Assembly (NCBI GenBank): GCA_945878575.1
Contig: CAMDUB010000006.1
Span: 1 to 64,000, forward strand
DNA length: 64,000 nucleotides
Direction of reading: 5' to 3'
Source: Phycisphaera mikurensis NBRC 102666
GTDB taxonomy: Bacteria; Planctomycetota; Phycisphaerae; Phycisphaerales; SM1A02
Position 1 is the first letter of the stretch; each line of letters starts with the position of its first letter. The notes under the pieces are model-generated. The model saw nothing but the letters and a program-made list of their open reading frames with translations. It was not told the origin of the DNA and ran no database searches. Shown here in pieces: positions 9,797 to 20,100 of this stretch. The position numbers and the translations under genes were made by a program.

Positions 9797-10450
9797 ATGG
9801 CAAACAACAAATCTACGTTCGGGGAGTCAGTAGAACAACTCGAACATTCACTAGAGATTGTTCCGGATCCGATCCCCCTAGAAACACTCGTGAACGCAGC
9901 GGACACACTTCGAAACCTTCGGCGGCGGTATCGCGACGATCCAATCGCGGCGTCAGCATTCGTCGATCGCTTACGTGCCATATCCGCGCGCGTTGCAGCG
10001 GGACTGAACTCGGCTACCCAACAGCTAGTGACCGTGATGTTCGCCAACGAGGTTGAGTTAAGACCACTTTTGGAACGTAAAGAACGATACCGCAGTGCGC
10101 TCAATGAAATCTGCCTAGCTCAGGCGGAGACGAAGGTTCGATTTAACGCACCCGAGTTCGATGGTCATGTCACTGCAAGCGAGCGACGGGGGGTGTCTCT
10201 TCCGAAGACTAACTCTTCTGAACGCGAAACGCTGGACGCATTGGTGCGGTCAAAGCCGGAGTACTGGATGGACGCCTCGATCCTTCAAGCCGCCCGCCTA
10301 AAGTTGGTATGTGATCGGGTAGCTGACATCGATCCCGACTTCGACATGAGCGCGCGACATTTGCTACACCAATCACGGGAGTACACCATCACGCTGCGCT
10401 CGCCTCAATTGAACGAGTTAACGACAGAGGACGGGGAAGATCAGGGATAA
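9797..10450 (+). CDS. Hypothetical protein, unknown
   Basis: A 217-residue protein, mostly helical (VEQLEHSLEIV, DTLRNLRRRYRDDP, FVDRLRAISARVAAGL). No cysteine motif, membrane segment or known domain is visible. There is no clear ribosome site. It is the last gene of the left plus-strand group and meets the AddB-like gene tail to tail, with 53 bases between them. Its place next to the DUF2325-like gene suggests an accessory role in the same locus, which is inference only. Confidence 0.65.
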   Translation: MANNKSTFGESVEQLEHSLEIVPDPIPLETLVNAADTLRNLRRRYRDDPIAASAFVDRLRAISARVAAGLNSATQQLVTVMFANEVELRPLLERKERYRSALNEICLAQAETKVRFNAPEFDGHVTASERRGVSLPKTNSSERETLDALVRSKPEYWMDASILQAARLKLVCDRVADIDPDFDMSARHLLHQSREYTITLRSPQLNELTTEDGEDQG

Positions 10451-10503
10451 ATTAACTCCAACTTGCACTATCGATGATCGGAAGCTCATGCGTTGAGCGG
10501 TTG

Positions 10504-13308
10504 TCAATACCACTCGTCGCGAACGCGATCTATGCAGCGCTCATTGACCGGGCAATACTTACATATCTCCACCCTTTGATCCTTCGTTTGGCCGCTGGCT
10601 GGCAATGGGACGTCTGCTTGCCCACTGGGAATACATTGATGTGAGGATGAACTTGGAGCGACTTCAGCAATCCGAATCGACTTTGTATCAATCTTCGCCC
10701 GATCGTAGGCTTGCCTAAAGCCAGCAGCCTCACTGGAATTCATCGTAAGCAACCACCATTTACTGGCGCCCTGCTCTCCCGCAAATTTTATGACTGAATA
10801 TATTCGCGTGCTTGCTAAAGCCGCAGGCGCAAATTGACGCCAAAGATCCTTACAGGCTCGCAAACTCACATCATTACTCGAGTAATAGTGATCAAACCGC
10901 GACAATGCACCGTAGACATTTCCATGCGCCATGAGTTGTAACCACTCTTGTGCATACGCCGAGCTTGGACCAAGTACCCACTGTATAGCCATTCGTCGCG
11001 GACACAACAACGCGCTAGCGGCCGCCCTGTGATCTAGTGCGGGACTGGCGCTCCTTTGAACAAACTCCGTCGCTAACTGTTCGGCTTGCGCGATGCACCC
11101 GATGAGCCGAAGGTCCTTTGCCGGCACATCCTGAACTGCAGATGGAAACTCAGCCACCTGCACGCCACCAATCGCCTCACGCGCCGCAGACCAATCGTCT
11201 GACATTTCGATCTCTGTCAGAAGCGTGAGCAGTGCAGACTGGTTCTTGGGCTCGCGGTCGATGTCCTTAATCCAACTTAACTTAATTGAAGCCTGATCCG
11301 CGCACCCATCGAGCGCAAGCCATAACAGATAAAGGTCGCCAAGCATGGCCGTGCGACGACGCAAATCAAGGTGGTCCCTGCTCATTTTTGGACCGCCGAT
11401 GATGGAGCCTCTTGAGAATGGCCATGCGACTTCGCCTACTGGCGTGGGGAATGCCCCGTCGGCAAGATTTGCTAGATGCAGACCGTTTGGATCTGCTTCA
11501 AATCCAAGAGCATCAAGATCGCGGAGGCGAAGAACGCTTGATCGCTCCTCGGAGACGCCTGGATCCCCACCAAACTCTTGAAGTGCCGCCGCGCGACCAA
11601 GAAGCATATGCACAACATCGATTACTGCTTGTACTGGTGCGCATTTAGCGAGACCATGGGAAGCGCCATCTAGGGTTTCCTGGATTCGCGCACTCTCTTC
11701 AAACGGAAGAGACTTTAGCGCACTCGCCAATTTGTTTCGAATGTCGTCAAAGTGCGATTCCAACTGGATCTGTTCACGGTCGAACAACGTTTCCAGTTCG
11801 TTTGTCAGGCAATGAAAGAATCGGCAGATTATCTTCGCTTCTTTCACAGTCAGATCACACCAAGGAACACGCAAATAAGGGTTCTCGACTGCGGTTTGGA
11901 TGCGCTGAGCATCCGACACCCCTTCTGTACGCGCACCCAGCCGAGCAACGTCCGTCGCAATTAATCCTACTAGATGATCGGCGCGTTTGACCCAGTCTTG
12001 CGCCGCTTCGCACCCACCAAAGAACGGTAAAGCACGGCGCAATGCGGAAACATGCGCTTCTGCATTCCCGAAATCACTATCAATGATGAAGCAGCCAGAG
12101 GCTGCAATATCTGTGACGATCTCCGGTGAAAGAACAATCCGATGCGGACCGGTGCCATCCGACCGAATGCAGTCGTGCATCCGAAGTATGTACATCCCGA
12201 CCGGGAGCGAACCGAGATCGACTTCTATCGCGTTTGTGAATGGCCGAAGCCGGTCAAGGTGGAGCGACAAATTTTCTTGATCCGCCGAGTAGAGGGGGCG
12301 CTTCTCCTCCACTTTCTGTTGAATGTAACTAGTAAATGTTGGAAGATCGGCGAACCAACCAATATCTAGTCGACCCTTGAGCGAGGCACCATCAATCTGA
12401 TGGGCTAACAACCCTGCACGGAGCGCTTCTGCCATTGGGGTGCATGTGTGGTGGACTGAAACGGGTATTGGTCGTGGCATCTCGCGGTTAGATTCATAGA
12501 CATGCCGCCACGATTCAAAAGCAGGACACGTTCCATCGTCGTGCACGATGAAGATCTGACGTATCCCCGGCACGCCGCGAAGCAATTGGAATAGTGCCCA
12601 CTGAACTGGTGAGTAAAAGTAAAACCCGTGGTACACGATTGTTCGCGCCCCATTGCGAACTCCGAAAGCAGCGTTCAGAGCGTCCTGAATCCGTGCAAAC
12701 AGGCTTAGAGCATGCTCCGATTTCTGTTCCCGGAAGACTTTCGAATCGAGCCACATATCAGTACGAACTGCAGCGATCGCCGGTACGGCGGTCTCCAGGT
12801 CTTTCCATGCAGTGCGTGCGGTATCCACCATCGGTCCTGCTTCAGCATCAATGTCATCCGGACCGAAGCCAGACGCAATCATGGAATACACTGATGCTAG
12901 AAAGTCATGACGGCCGTGCCACAGCGACTGCGCGATATCACTGTCCTGATTCCTAATCGTCTTCAAGAGTTGCGCCGTCAGTTCCATACTGGTCGCAAGA
13001 CGTTTGCCCCGAACGCGGGCACGAAAGACGTCCAGATGACTATCGAATGGAACGAACGGAGTTGTGCGCGGAGGGCTGACCTTTACTCCCAGAGGTCCAT
13101 TAATTCCAGGGAAAACGATGAGATCTAGCAAAACGCCAATCGGAACCGCCGCGGCCCCTGACTGCTCAATGCATTTCCGGAGTTTGCCCGCAGGCGTAAC
13201 GTGACATGCACTCTCCCAACTACAACCATGCTGGCTAAGGACCTTGCGGAGCACCGCCTGGCGAACCGATGGGGTCTTAATGGCAATGAAAGAGTTGTCG
13301 TCGTTCAC
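10504..13308 (-). CDS. AddB/RexB-like inactivated helicase-nuclease subunit with Fe-S cysteines
   Basis: A 934-residue protein starting with GTG that overlaps the AddA-like stop (GTGA), so the pair is translationally coupled. The middle contains VLRLRDLDALGFEADPNG and LANLADGAFPTPVGE, which fit the AddB helicase-like core where an LxxGxFP-type segment is typical. The nuclease end keeps the Fe-S layout: a lone cysteine in SALLCPRRMAIQW (about residue 770) and a terminal CKYCPVNERC. The N-terminus has no Walker A loop. I also see no D...(D/E)XK triad between the cysteines, so the nuclease centre may be dead and the cluster structural. Standard AddB is about 1150 residues, so this one is short and divergent. 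It is more likely part of the defence-like locus than host recombination. Confidence 0.7.
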   Translation of the reverse strand: MNDDNSFIAIKTPSVRQAVLRKVLSQHGCSWESACHVTPAGKLRKCIEQSGAAAVPIGVLLDLIVFPGINGPLGVKVSPPRTTPFVPFDSHLDVFRARVRGKRLATSMELTAQLLKTIRNQDSDIAQSLWHGRHDFLASVYSMIASGFGPDDIDAEAGPMVDTARTAWKDLETAVPAIAAVRTDMWLDSKVFREQKSEHALSLFARIQDALNAAFGVRNGARTIVYHGFYFYSPVQWALFQLLRGVPGIRQIFIVHDDGTCPAFESWRHVYESNREMPRPIPVSVHHTCTPMAEALRAGLLAHQIDGASLKGRLDIGWFADLPTFTSYIQQKVEEKRPLYSADQENLSLHLDRLRPFTNAIEVDLGSLPVGMYILRMHDCIRSDGTGPHRIVLSPEIVTDIAASGCFIIDSDFGNAEAHVSALRRALPFFGGCEAAQDWVKRADHLVGLIATDVARLGARTEGVSDAQRIQTAVENPYLRVPWCDLTVKEAKIICRFFHCLTNELETLFDREQIQLESHFDDIRNKLASALKSLPFEESARIQETLDGASHGLAKCAPVQAVIDVVHMLLGRAAALQEFGGDPGVSEERSSVLRLRDLDALGFEADPNGLHLANLADGAFPTPVGEVAWPFSRGSIIGGPKMSRDHLDLRRRTAMLGDLYLLWLALDGCADQASIKLSWIKDIDREPKNQSALLTLLTEIEMSDDWSAAREAIGGVQVAEFPSAVQDVPAKDLRLIGCIAQAEQLATEFVQRSASPALDHRAAASALLCPRRMAIQWVLGPSSAYAQEWLQLMAHGNVYGALSRFDHYYSSNDVSLRACKDLWRQFAPAALASTRIYSVIKFAGEQGASKWWLLTMNSSEAAGFRQAYDRAKIDTKSIRIAEVAPSSSSHQCIPSGQADVPLPASGQTKDQRVEICKYCPVNERCIDRVRDEWY

Positions 13309-16300
13309 GGGAGCACTCCGTTTCTTGCGTCAAGCATCTTGCCCCAGGTGATGTCTTGACCCCGTTGGTACGAGTGCATGAAGACGGTGAGATTGCTCTT
13401 CGCCCGGGTCATCGCGACGTAGAGAAGCCGCGCTTCTTCTCGCTCGGTCTCCTGTGTATTTAGAGACCAGATCAGATCATCTCCCTTACTGGAATTTTCA
13501 AACGCACCGTTTGGCAAACGCCAGCGCCATCGAACTGCCCGCTTTTCTCCAGCGCTGGCCGCCACCGTGACTTCCGTCTTGGCTGACTGGGGAGGACCCA
13601 CCTTCGTCCATGTGTTGGGGATCAGTACAAAGTCAAACTCATCACCCTTCGCGCGATGCACAGTCATTACGTCGAGGCGCGCTCCGTCTCCGCTGTTGCT
13701 TGCCGGCTCATCCACCTCGCGATTCGTCCCTATTTGAAGAACGAGCCACTGAAGCATTCCCGAGAGTGAAATGGATCCGCCAGACAGGTTCTCCTCCATC
13801 AGCGCAAAGAGATGATTCAAGTTGCGCTCGTAATCAAATCGCTCCTCGGCACCTTCTGTCGGAGTAAGTCTGACTGATGCAGGACGCAGTATCTGATTGC
13901 ATTGAATTAAGAACGCGATCGGCGACATGTTGCGCGCAAGGCTTCGGAGCGAGAGTACGCGATCCCTCAACGCTTTAAGGTCAGCGCGATCATATCGGCC
14001 GCTGGTCGCCATCGAGCCGAGGCGGCTCTTCCAGTCAATGACCGCATCAATATTGACTTGCCATGACAAATGACCTTCAGTAACCGGTGGAATGGGGTCG
14101 TGCTTATCACGCAGCCCATTGGCCCATCGAGTTTCCATTAGTTCCAGCAAAGCCGCGTCGTCATCAGGCATGAGCAATGCCTGAATGAGCGCTCGTGCCT
14201 CGTGAACGGCTCGGGTGACATAGAACTCTCCGCCGACGACGAGCCGTGGCTTGAGATCTGGGTCGAATTCCCTAATGGCGCTGGCAACGAGTTTCGCGTG
14301 CGAATTGCGGCGGCAGAGAATGCCGATACTCTTCTTTGGATGACTGTGGCGCCAAGAGCTGACTAATTGCGCGGCACGGCGTGCGTAGGTATTCGGCGTG
14401 GCCGGCTGCAGATCGATTAACGACGATTCCCGGCGACTGATCGGGTCGTGACGCAGCTTGTCAGCACTCGCATAAGGAATCCAGGTCCGACCCGCCGCCC
14501 CCCAAACCGAAAAGAAGGGATCAAAGTCGTCGAGCAACTTCTTTCCGGAGCGGAAATTTCGATTGAGCGGGAATGTTTCAAATGCGTCCATATGGCGCTG
14601 TTGCGTCTGTGCCGTCAATTCTTCAAATGCATTACCGTGAGCCCCTCGGAAGCGATAGATGCCCTGCTTTGCATCACCGACCACGAACATCCGGAGTTCA
14701 GGCTGGCTTCGAACTTCAAGTAGTAGAGCCATTTGCAATGCGTCGGTGTCTTGAAATTCATCAACAAATAGATATCGGATTGGCCTACGTGCACTGCGTT
14801 CCTGCGAATCCTTGACTGCCCGTAATGCAGACGGGACTAACTGACTCGTCGGGACTGCCTGATGCTCCATACAGGTCTTAGCGAATGCAGCGCCGACGTT
14901 TCGTATTACGTCCTTAACAACCATGGTCGCAGCTCGCGCATTTCCCTTTGTAGCGTCGCCACCCCAATCAACTTCCGCCTGGTCGCCGAGAAGCGAAACT
15001 CCGTTGTTACCCATTCCATCCCAGACTGCGTCCAAATGATCGCTCCACGCATGAAACGCTGGGGGGTAGCCGCTATTCGCTGGGCTTACCTTGTACTGCG
15101 GTAAAAGCTCCTTGGACAGTGCGGCATTACGAATCGCGCGGTACTGCATAGTGAGGTTCGAAATACGTACCCCCGGCGCGTAGCCAATGGCGGCACCAAA
15201 GTCCTGTAGCAGTGCCTTCGCAAACATATGGATTGTTGAGATACGGCACTGACTAAGTTGCATCAGCCACGGCAGCGTCGGATGAATGCAACGCTTACAA
15301 AGCCGCTGGCGAAGTCCGATTGTCCGTGCAATACGCTTTCGCATTTGCCCTGCCGCCTCGCGGGTGAATGTCACTAGGGCAATCTCTTCCAGCCGCAGTC
15401 CGTCCAAATATTTTGACTCGCCGATTGTTATCTCACTAACTGACGTCGATAGTAGGAAGAGAATCCGCTCCGACATCGTCTCTGTTTTCCCGGTCCCCGC
15501 ACCAGCCGACACAGCGATGTCTGCCTCTGCACTGGCGTGCACAATCTTGAATTGCTGGACGTTCATACCTCCATGTGCGTCCGCTTCGGTCAGTGCGGTG
15601 TCTAGCCAACTTTCGCGTGGGATTACCCCATCGACAAACCACGATGATCTCCCGGCAACAGATGCTGCCACCGCGCACTCCAATATTCGCGGACCAACGA
15701 AGCGTGCCACATTTGGGGAGTTCACCACCTGCTCTCGTGTTGCGGAATTGTCGACAATCAAAAAAACGCGAATTCCATGGTGAAGTAGACCGACAAGGTC
15801 TGACTCGTCAATCGATCCAATCCGCAATACCGAGTATCGGGGAAACTTCGGAAGTCGGAGACGCTGCCGCAAAGTCTCCAGGGCTGCACGTGGATCGGAA
15901 TCAAGCAGGCGTTCATGCGGATCGACCGGCGAAGTGCTGCCATTGGTCGTGTCTGCACTCCGGATCCGCTGCTCGGCAGGAATTAGTTCCGCAAGTGTGG
16001 GCGATGGCGCTTCAATCTCAGACTCAAGAATCGGTGCTGAGATGTTGTTTAAATTGACCTCTCCGGGACCACTCGTCAACTCCATTCGAGCTACCGGCCA
16101 GTTCCAGAACTTCACCGGATGACCATCAGGACCAATGCGCTCCTCAGCAAATCCAAATGCTCGTGCCTCGCGCACGTGAATCTTCATCCACTTTCCCGAT
16201 GCCGTAGAGGACGGTGACTCGTACACCACTAGCCACACATCTTTTCCACGCGCTTCAAACAGTTCATAGTAATCGTTGAATCTAGCTAGGTCTGTGTAAT

Positions 16301-16574
16301 GAACAAGATCGCCAGTCAATCGACTCTGGTGCTGTCGCGACTTGCCTTTGACCTCCCAGTACTCGAACACTCCGCTCGGTGACTCAGACTGAAAGTCAGG
16401 CGACCGTACTTTTCGCCCGCCAGGCAAATTGAGCATGGGAGCTGCCGTTCCCGGCGTATTGCCAATCGCCTCACATAAGGGAGTGACAAAGTAACCCTCG
16501 CTAATGAGAAGTTTCTGCCAATCAACTTCGCAGCGCCGACCAAATTCACAGGTATCAAACGACCTCGACGCCAT
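13305..16574 (-). CDS. AddA/UvrD-like helicase with N-terminal PD-(D/E)XK-like domain
   Basis: A 1089-residue SF1A helicase. The N-terminal 180 residues hold SPDFQSESPSGVFEYWEVKGKS, the D...ExK spacing of a PD-(D/E)XK nuclease. The helicase then starts with a Q-motif (NVQQFKIVHA) and Walker A AGAGTGKTETM near residue 355. DEFQDTD near 603 and VVGDAKQGIYRFRGA follow. Motif V/VI elements are VMTVHRAKGDEFDFVL and EREEARLLYVAMTRAKSN. In normal AddA the nuclease is at the C-terminus, so the N-terminal placement is a distinct design. It starts two bases after the 203-residue gene and overlaps the AddB-like gene, forming a three-gene operon. It likely unwinds and processes DNA ends; whether invading or host DNA is unknown. 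Confidence 0.88.
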   Translation of the reverse strand: MASRSFDTCEFGRRCEVDWQKLLISEGYFVTPLCEAIGNTPGTAAPMLNLPGGRKVRSPDFQSESPSGVFEYWEVKGKSRQHQSRLTGDLVHYTDLARFNDYYELFEARGKDVWLVVYESPSSTASGKWMKIHVREARAFGFAEERIGPDGHPVKFWNWPVARMELTSGPGEVNLNNISAPILESEIEAPSPTLAELIPAEQRIRSADTTNGSTSPVDPHERLLDSDPRAALETLRQRLRLPKFPRYSVLRIGSIDESDLVGLLHHGIRVFLIVDNSATREQVVNSPNVARFVGPRILECAVAASVAGRSSWFVDGVIPRESWLDTALTEADAHGGMNVQQFKIVHASAEADIAVSAGAGTGKTETMSERILFLLSTSVSEITIGESKYLDGLRLEEIALVTFTREAAGQMRKRIARTIGLRQRLCKRCIHPTLPWLMQLSQCRISTIHMFAKALLQDFGAAIGYAPGVRISNLTMQYRAIRNAALSKELLPQYKVSPANSGYPPAFHAWSDHLDAVWDGMGNNGVSLLGDQAEVDWGGDATKGNARAATMVVKDVIRNVGAAFAKTCMEHQAVPTSQLVPSALRAVKDSQERSARRPIRYLFVDEFQDTDALQMALLLEVRSQPELRMFVVGDAKQGIYRFRGAHGNAFEELTAQTQQRHMDAFETFPLNRNFRSGKKLLDDFDPFFSVWGAAGRTWIPYASADKLRHDPISRRESSLIDLQPATPNTYARRAAQLVSSWRHSHPKKSIGILCRRNSHAKLVASAIREFDPDLKPRLVVGGEFYVTRAVHEARALIQALLMPDDDAALLELMETRWANGLRDKHDPIPPVTEGHLSWQVNIDAVIDWKSRLGSMATSGRYDRADLKALRDRVLSLRSLARNMSPIAFLIQCNQILRPASVRLTPTEGAEERFDYERNLNHLFALMEENLSGGSISLSGMLQWLVLQIGTNREVDEPASNSGDGARLDVMTVHRAKGDEFDFVLIPNTWTKVGPPQSAKTEVTVAASAGEKRAVRWRWRLPNGAFENSSKGDDLIWSLNTQETEREEARLLYVAMTRAKSNLTVFMHSYQRGQDITWGKMLDARNGVLP

Positions 16575-16576
16575 TG

Positions 16577-17188
16577 TTATCTCGCCTGCGCTTTCGATTT
16601 CTCAAGGCGGGTCTTTGCCTTCGAATCACGCCGCTTTCGCGGATGGTCAATACCACTGTCATTCGTGCCAAGTGGTGACATCTCAGGAAGTTCTCGTGTA
16701 AGTAACGACTTTGTTCGCCCGCGCTCGTCAGGCACCTCTGACAATTCTGCTTCCCAGTATTTAATAACCACTTCAAACAGCCCTGGCGTGACGGAGCATG
16801 ACATGCCCCAACGATCCAGCTGCTCGGATCGGACTGTAATCCCGTTGCGCAACACCTCTAGAAGTTGTCGCATTCGGGCAAGTTCCGATTCATCGTCTAG
16901 CGAGCCGGGGATGGAGGCCGCGACCGGATGTTTGGCACCACCGTGACCTTCCAACGGCTCCTTCGGCGCGGTAACTGAGTTTTGGGCGACCGCAGAACCT
17001 GATCCCAGCAGACCTTCAACCCTGACCTGAAGGTCCAACGCCATCTTTGTCTTGCGAAATGAAAGCTCGTGAAGCACTGTCGCCAGTTGCTCACGATTGT
17101 CAGCGAACGTGGTAACACGATCGACTAAGTCTTCCACGCGGCTATTCCTGTATGGTCGATTCATTTGCATTGGTACCCGCGGATGCAT
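16577..17188 (-). CDS. Hypothetical first gene of AddAB-like operon
   Basis: A protein of up to 203 residues. Starts at 17188, 17170 and 17164 are all ATG in frame, and no ribosome site decides between them. The shortest (MNRPYRNSRVEDL) leaves the most room for a promoter. The first 60 residues are helical with FADNREQLATVLHELSFRKT, a Pro/Gly-rich linker follows, then a second helical block (LARMRQLLEVLRNGI, FEVVIKYWEAELSEVP). The tail is strongly basic (HPRKRRDSKAKTRLEKSKAQAR), suggesting DNA contact. No known family. It lies two bases before the AddA-like gene and head to head with the SNF2 gene, so it could be a regulator or adaptor of the locus. Confidence 0.65.
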   Translation of the reverse strand: MHPRVPMQMNRPYRNSRVEDLVDRVTTFADNREQLATVLHELSFRKTKMALDLQVRVEGLLGSGSAVAQNSVTAPKEPLEGHGGAKHPVAASIPGSLDDESELARMRQLLEVLRNGITVRSEQLDRWGMSCSVTPGLFEVVIKYWEAELSEVPDERGRTKSLLTRELPEMSPLGTNDSGIDHPRKRRDSKAKTRLEKSKAQAR

Positions 17189-17199
17189 AGTCTACCTTG

Positions 17200-20100
17200 A
17201 TGCAACCGGGGTCTCGCGTCCAAAGCAAAGCCGACACGTCACGGCGTGGCGTCGTGACGGAGGCTCCGTTCGCTATGTTTGGCACCGTGATATGCAGGGT
17301 TCAGTGGGACGGCAGCAATGCACCAACCCAGTGTCCATTGCAGGCAATCGAACTGATTAAAGAATCTACAGCGGCAGTGGAACGGGTGGTCTCGGGGGAT
17401 TTCGACCCACTCTCACTGCTGCTCGCACGATTGACTCGCGAAAAGATTGTGGACCCACATTCGGATGTCTTGTACAGCTTGCGTACTGCGGCTGCGGACT
17501 TCCATCCGTACCAATTCCGACCAGTCATAAAACTCATTCGGGAAGACGCGGGCGGCATACTGATAGCGGACGAGGTCGGACTTGGTAAGACTATTGAAGC
17601 TGGGTACATCCTCAAGGAATTAAAGGCGCGTGACCGGTCAGGATTTAAGCGGGTACTGGTCGTCTGTCCGGCATCGCTTCGCGATAAGTGGAAGCAAGAG
17701 ATGGCCCGTCGATTTGGGGAGCACTTTGACATCCTCGGGGCAGATGACCTCGAACGTCTCATCGATCGAATGACCGCGGGATCTGGAGACCAGACCTTCC
17801 AAGCAATCGTTTCATACGAGACATTACGGTCAAAGAGTTGTAAGGACCGCGTCGTGGAACTCGGTTTGATCGACCTCACGATCTGCGATGAAGCACACCA
17901 CCTCCGCAATCCGGCAACCCTCATTTACCGTGTGGCAAAGCAACTTCGCGAAGCCACCAAGAACATCGTGCTACTCAGCGCGACTCCGATCCAGATGCAC
18001 TCCGAAAACCTACGCGCTCTGCTTGCCCTAATTGCAAGCGACCGCGTGCAGGACGGTGATGGATTCCGGCGACAGATGGCTGCAAACCAAAAACTGATCC
18101 AAATCGAGAGACATATCTTGGCGGCACAGCCAGACGATGATGCAGCCGCATGCCAACTGCTCGACGAACTGAGACGCGGTTCACTGGTCGGCGTTCCAGA
18201 ATCACATATTCGCTCTCTGCGCGAGCGGCTTCTGGGGATATCCACCGACGACAATGTGTCGGTCCGTGTCGATTTGGCGAGCGATATCCGAGATGCTGGA
18301 CCGTTCTCTACGATCCTCACCCGGACTAGAAGGCGTGACGTTCGGCAGAATTTCAGCAAACGACGACCCATGATGGTTGATGTGGCGTTCACTACTGACG
18401 AACGAGTGGTGTTCGATTGGTGTCTCGCAGAATCCAGACGACGCTACGCTGAAGCAACCGATTCTATTGGTCGATTTGTGAGCGTAAATGTGCAGCGAAA
18501 GTTCTCCAGTTCGATTCGGGCGTTCTTGGGCGCGCTAGCAGAGGACATAGCTGATGAGTGCATAGAAGGAGCGGACGACTCCCCCTCTTCTTTTCATACT
18601 GCCACCCTGGTGATGCCCACAGAAGTTGCCCATTCAGCGCAGGCGCTACTTACAAATAATGTTGATACGAAATATGCGTGTCTCCGCAGTGCAATGCAGA
18701 GCCTGATCGAAGCGGACCCATCCGCAAAGTTTGTAATCTTCTCATTTTACAAGGGAACACTCGCTTATCTCAATAGACGTCTAACTAAAGATGGACTGCA
18801 AGTTGTCCAAATCGACGGCGATGTTCCATCACACCCTCAACGACCGTCAATGGATGAGCGGGGAAAACGGATCAGGCGGTTCCGCGAAGACGTCGACGTC
18901 CGGGTTCTACTATCGAGCGAAGTTGGCTCGGAGGGTCTGGACTTCCAAGACGTCTGCTATGTGGTGGTGAACTACGATCTTCCTTGGAACCCCATGCGAA
19001 TTGAGCAGCGAATCGGACGCGTTGACCGCTACGGCCAAATGCGAGAAGCTGTGATTATTGTGAATTTCAAGGTTCGGGACACAATCGAAGATCGGGTGTA
19101 CCACCAATTGCTAGAGCGGATCAACATCTTTCACGAGTCAATCGGCGACCTCGAAGAAATTCTCGGTGATGTTCAGCATGACGTCGAAGAACTAGTGATG
19201 CGCGCTGAAATCTCAGACGCACAGCGTACAAATTTCGCAGCGGATAGCGAGCGTATCGCCGCAACAATGGCAGCAATCGCCCGACAAGTTGGGGAATCAC
19301 AAGAACTGCTTGTCGGACACGACGAATTCATTGATGCTGCTCTAAAGGATATTGAACAGAACGGTCGACGCGTACTGCCATCCGAATTGGCTAACTTTGT
19401 TGAGAGCGCACTTAGGTCGCAGGGGCTAGCAGTACTACCCGGGCACTTGCCTCGTCGAACAATTGCGCCTTCCGGACGCGCAATGGCCAACGTCATTCGC
19501 CGGCAACTTCGTCTACGGGACGAAACAGCAATGAACACCACCATCAGCATCGAAGCCGGACCATGTGCATTGCAGTACGAAGAACCCAAGGGTGAGAACT
19601 ACGTCGACGTAACCCATCCGATTGTCACCGCCTGCGTCAAATTTTCAACTCAATCTACTACTGATGACTCAGTTTCTTTAGACCGGGAGTTTGCTGCTTC
19701 CGCAAATTGTCGTGTCCCGAATGCACCGAGTGGCGTATCAGCGATCGGTGTCTTTCGCCTGACAACAGTGACCACACGACGCTCAACACATGCGATCGAG
19801 TTCATTGTTTGCGGACCAGATGGAGGCTTGGTGCCCCGCCCCGTTGCTGAACTCATGCTTGATGCGCTTCGTCAAACGGGAGCTGATGCAGCAAGGACGG
19901 GTGATGCTCCGCGCCTATCTCTAGAACTGGTGAAATCGATCCACAAGGAGGTTGGCGAGCGGCTGCGAATTGCTGAAGAATCGGCGGAGTTGCGGCAGGT
20001 CCGAACTCGTGAACTTTCCTTCGCAAAGGACCGGGCAAAGTTGCTTCGTGTTCTTGAATCAACGCAAGTACAGATTGAAGGACCTGATTTCAAGAAATCA

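Noticed and set aside
10504-16574. Ordinary host AddAB repair enzyme
   Set aside because: Domain order differs, the AddB nuclease centre is not visible and the pair sits among defence genes with an unknown first gene.
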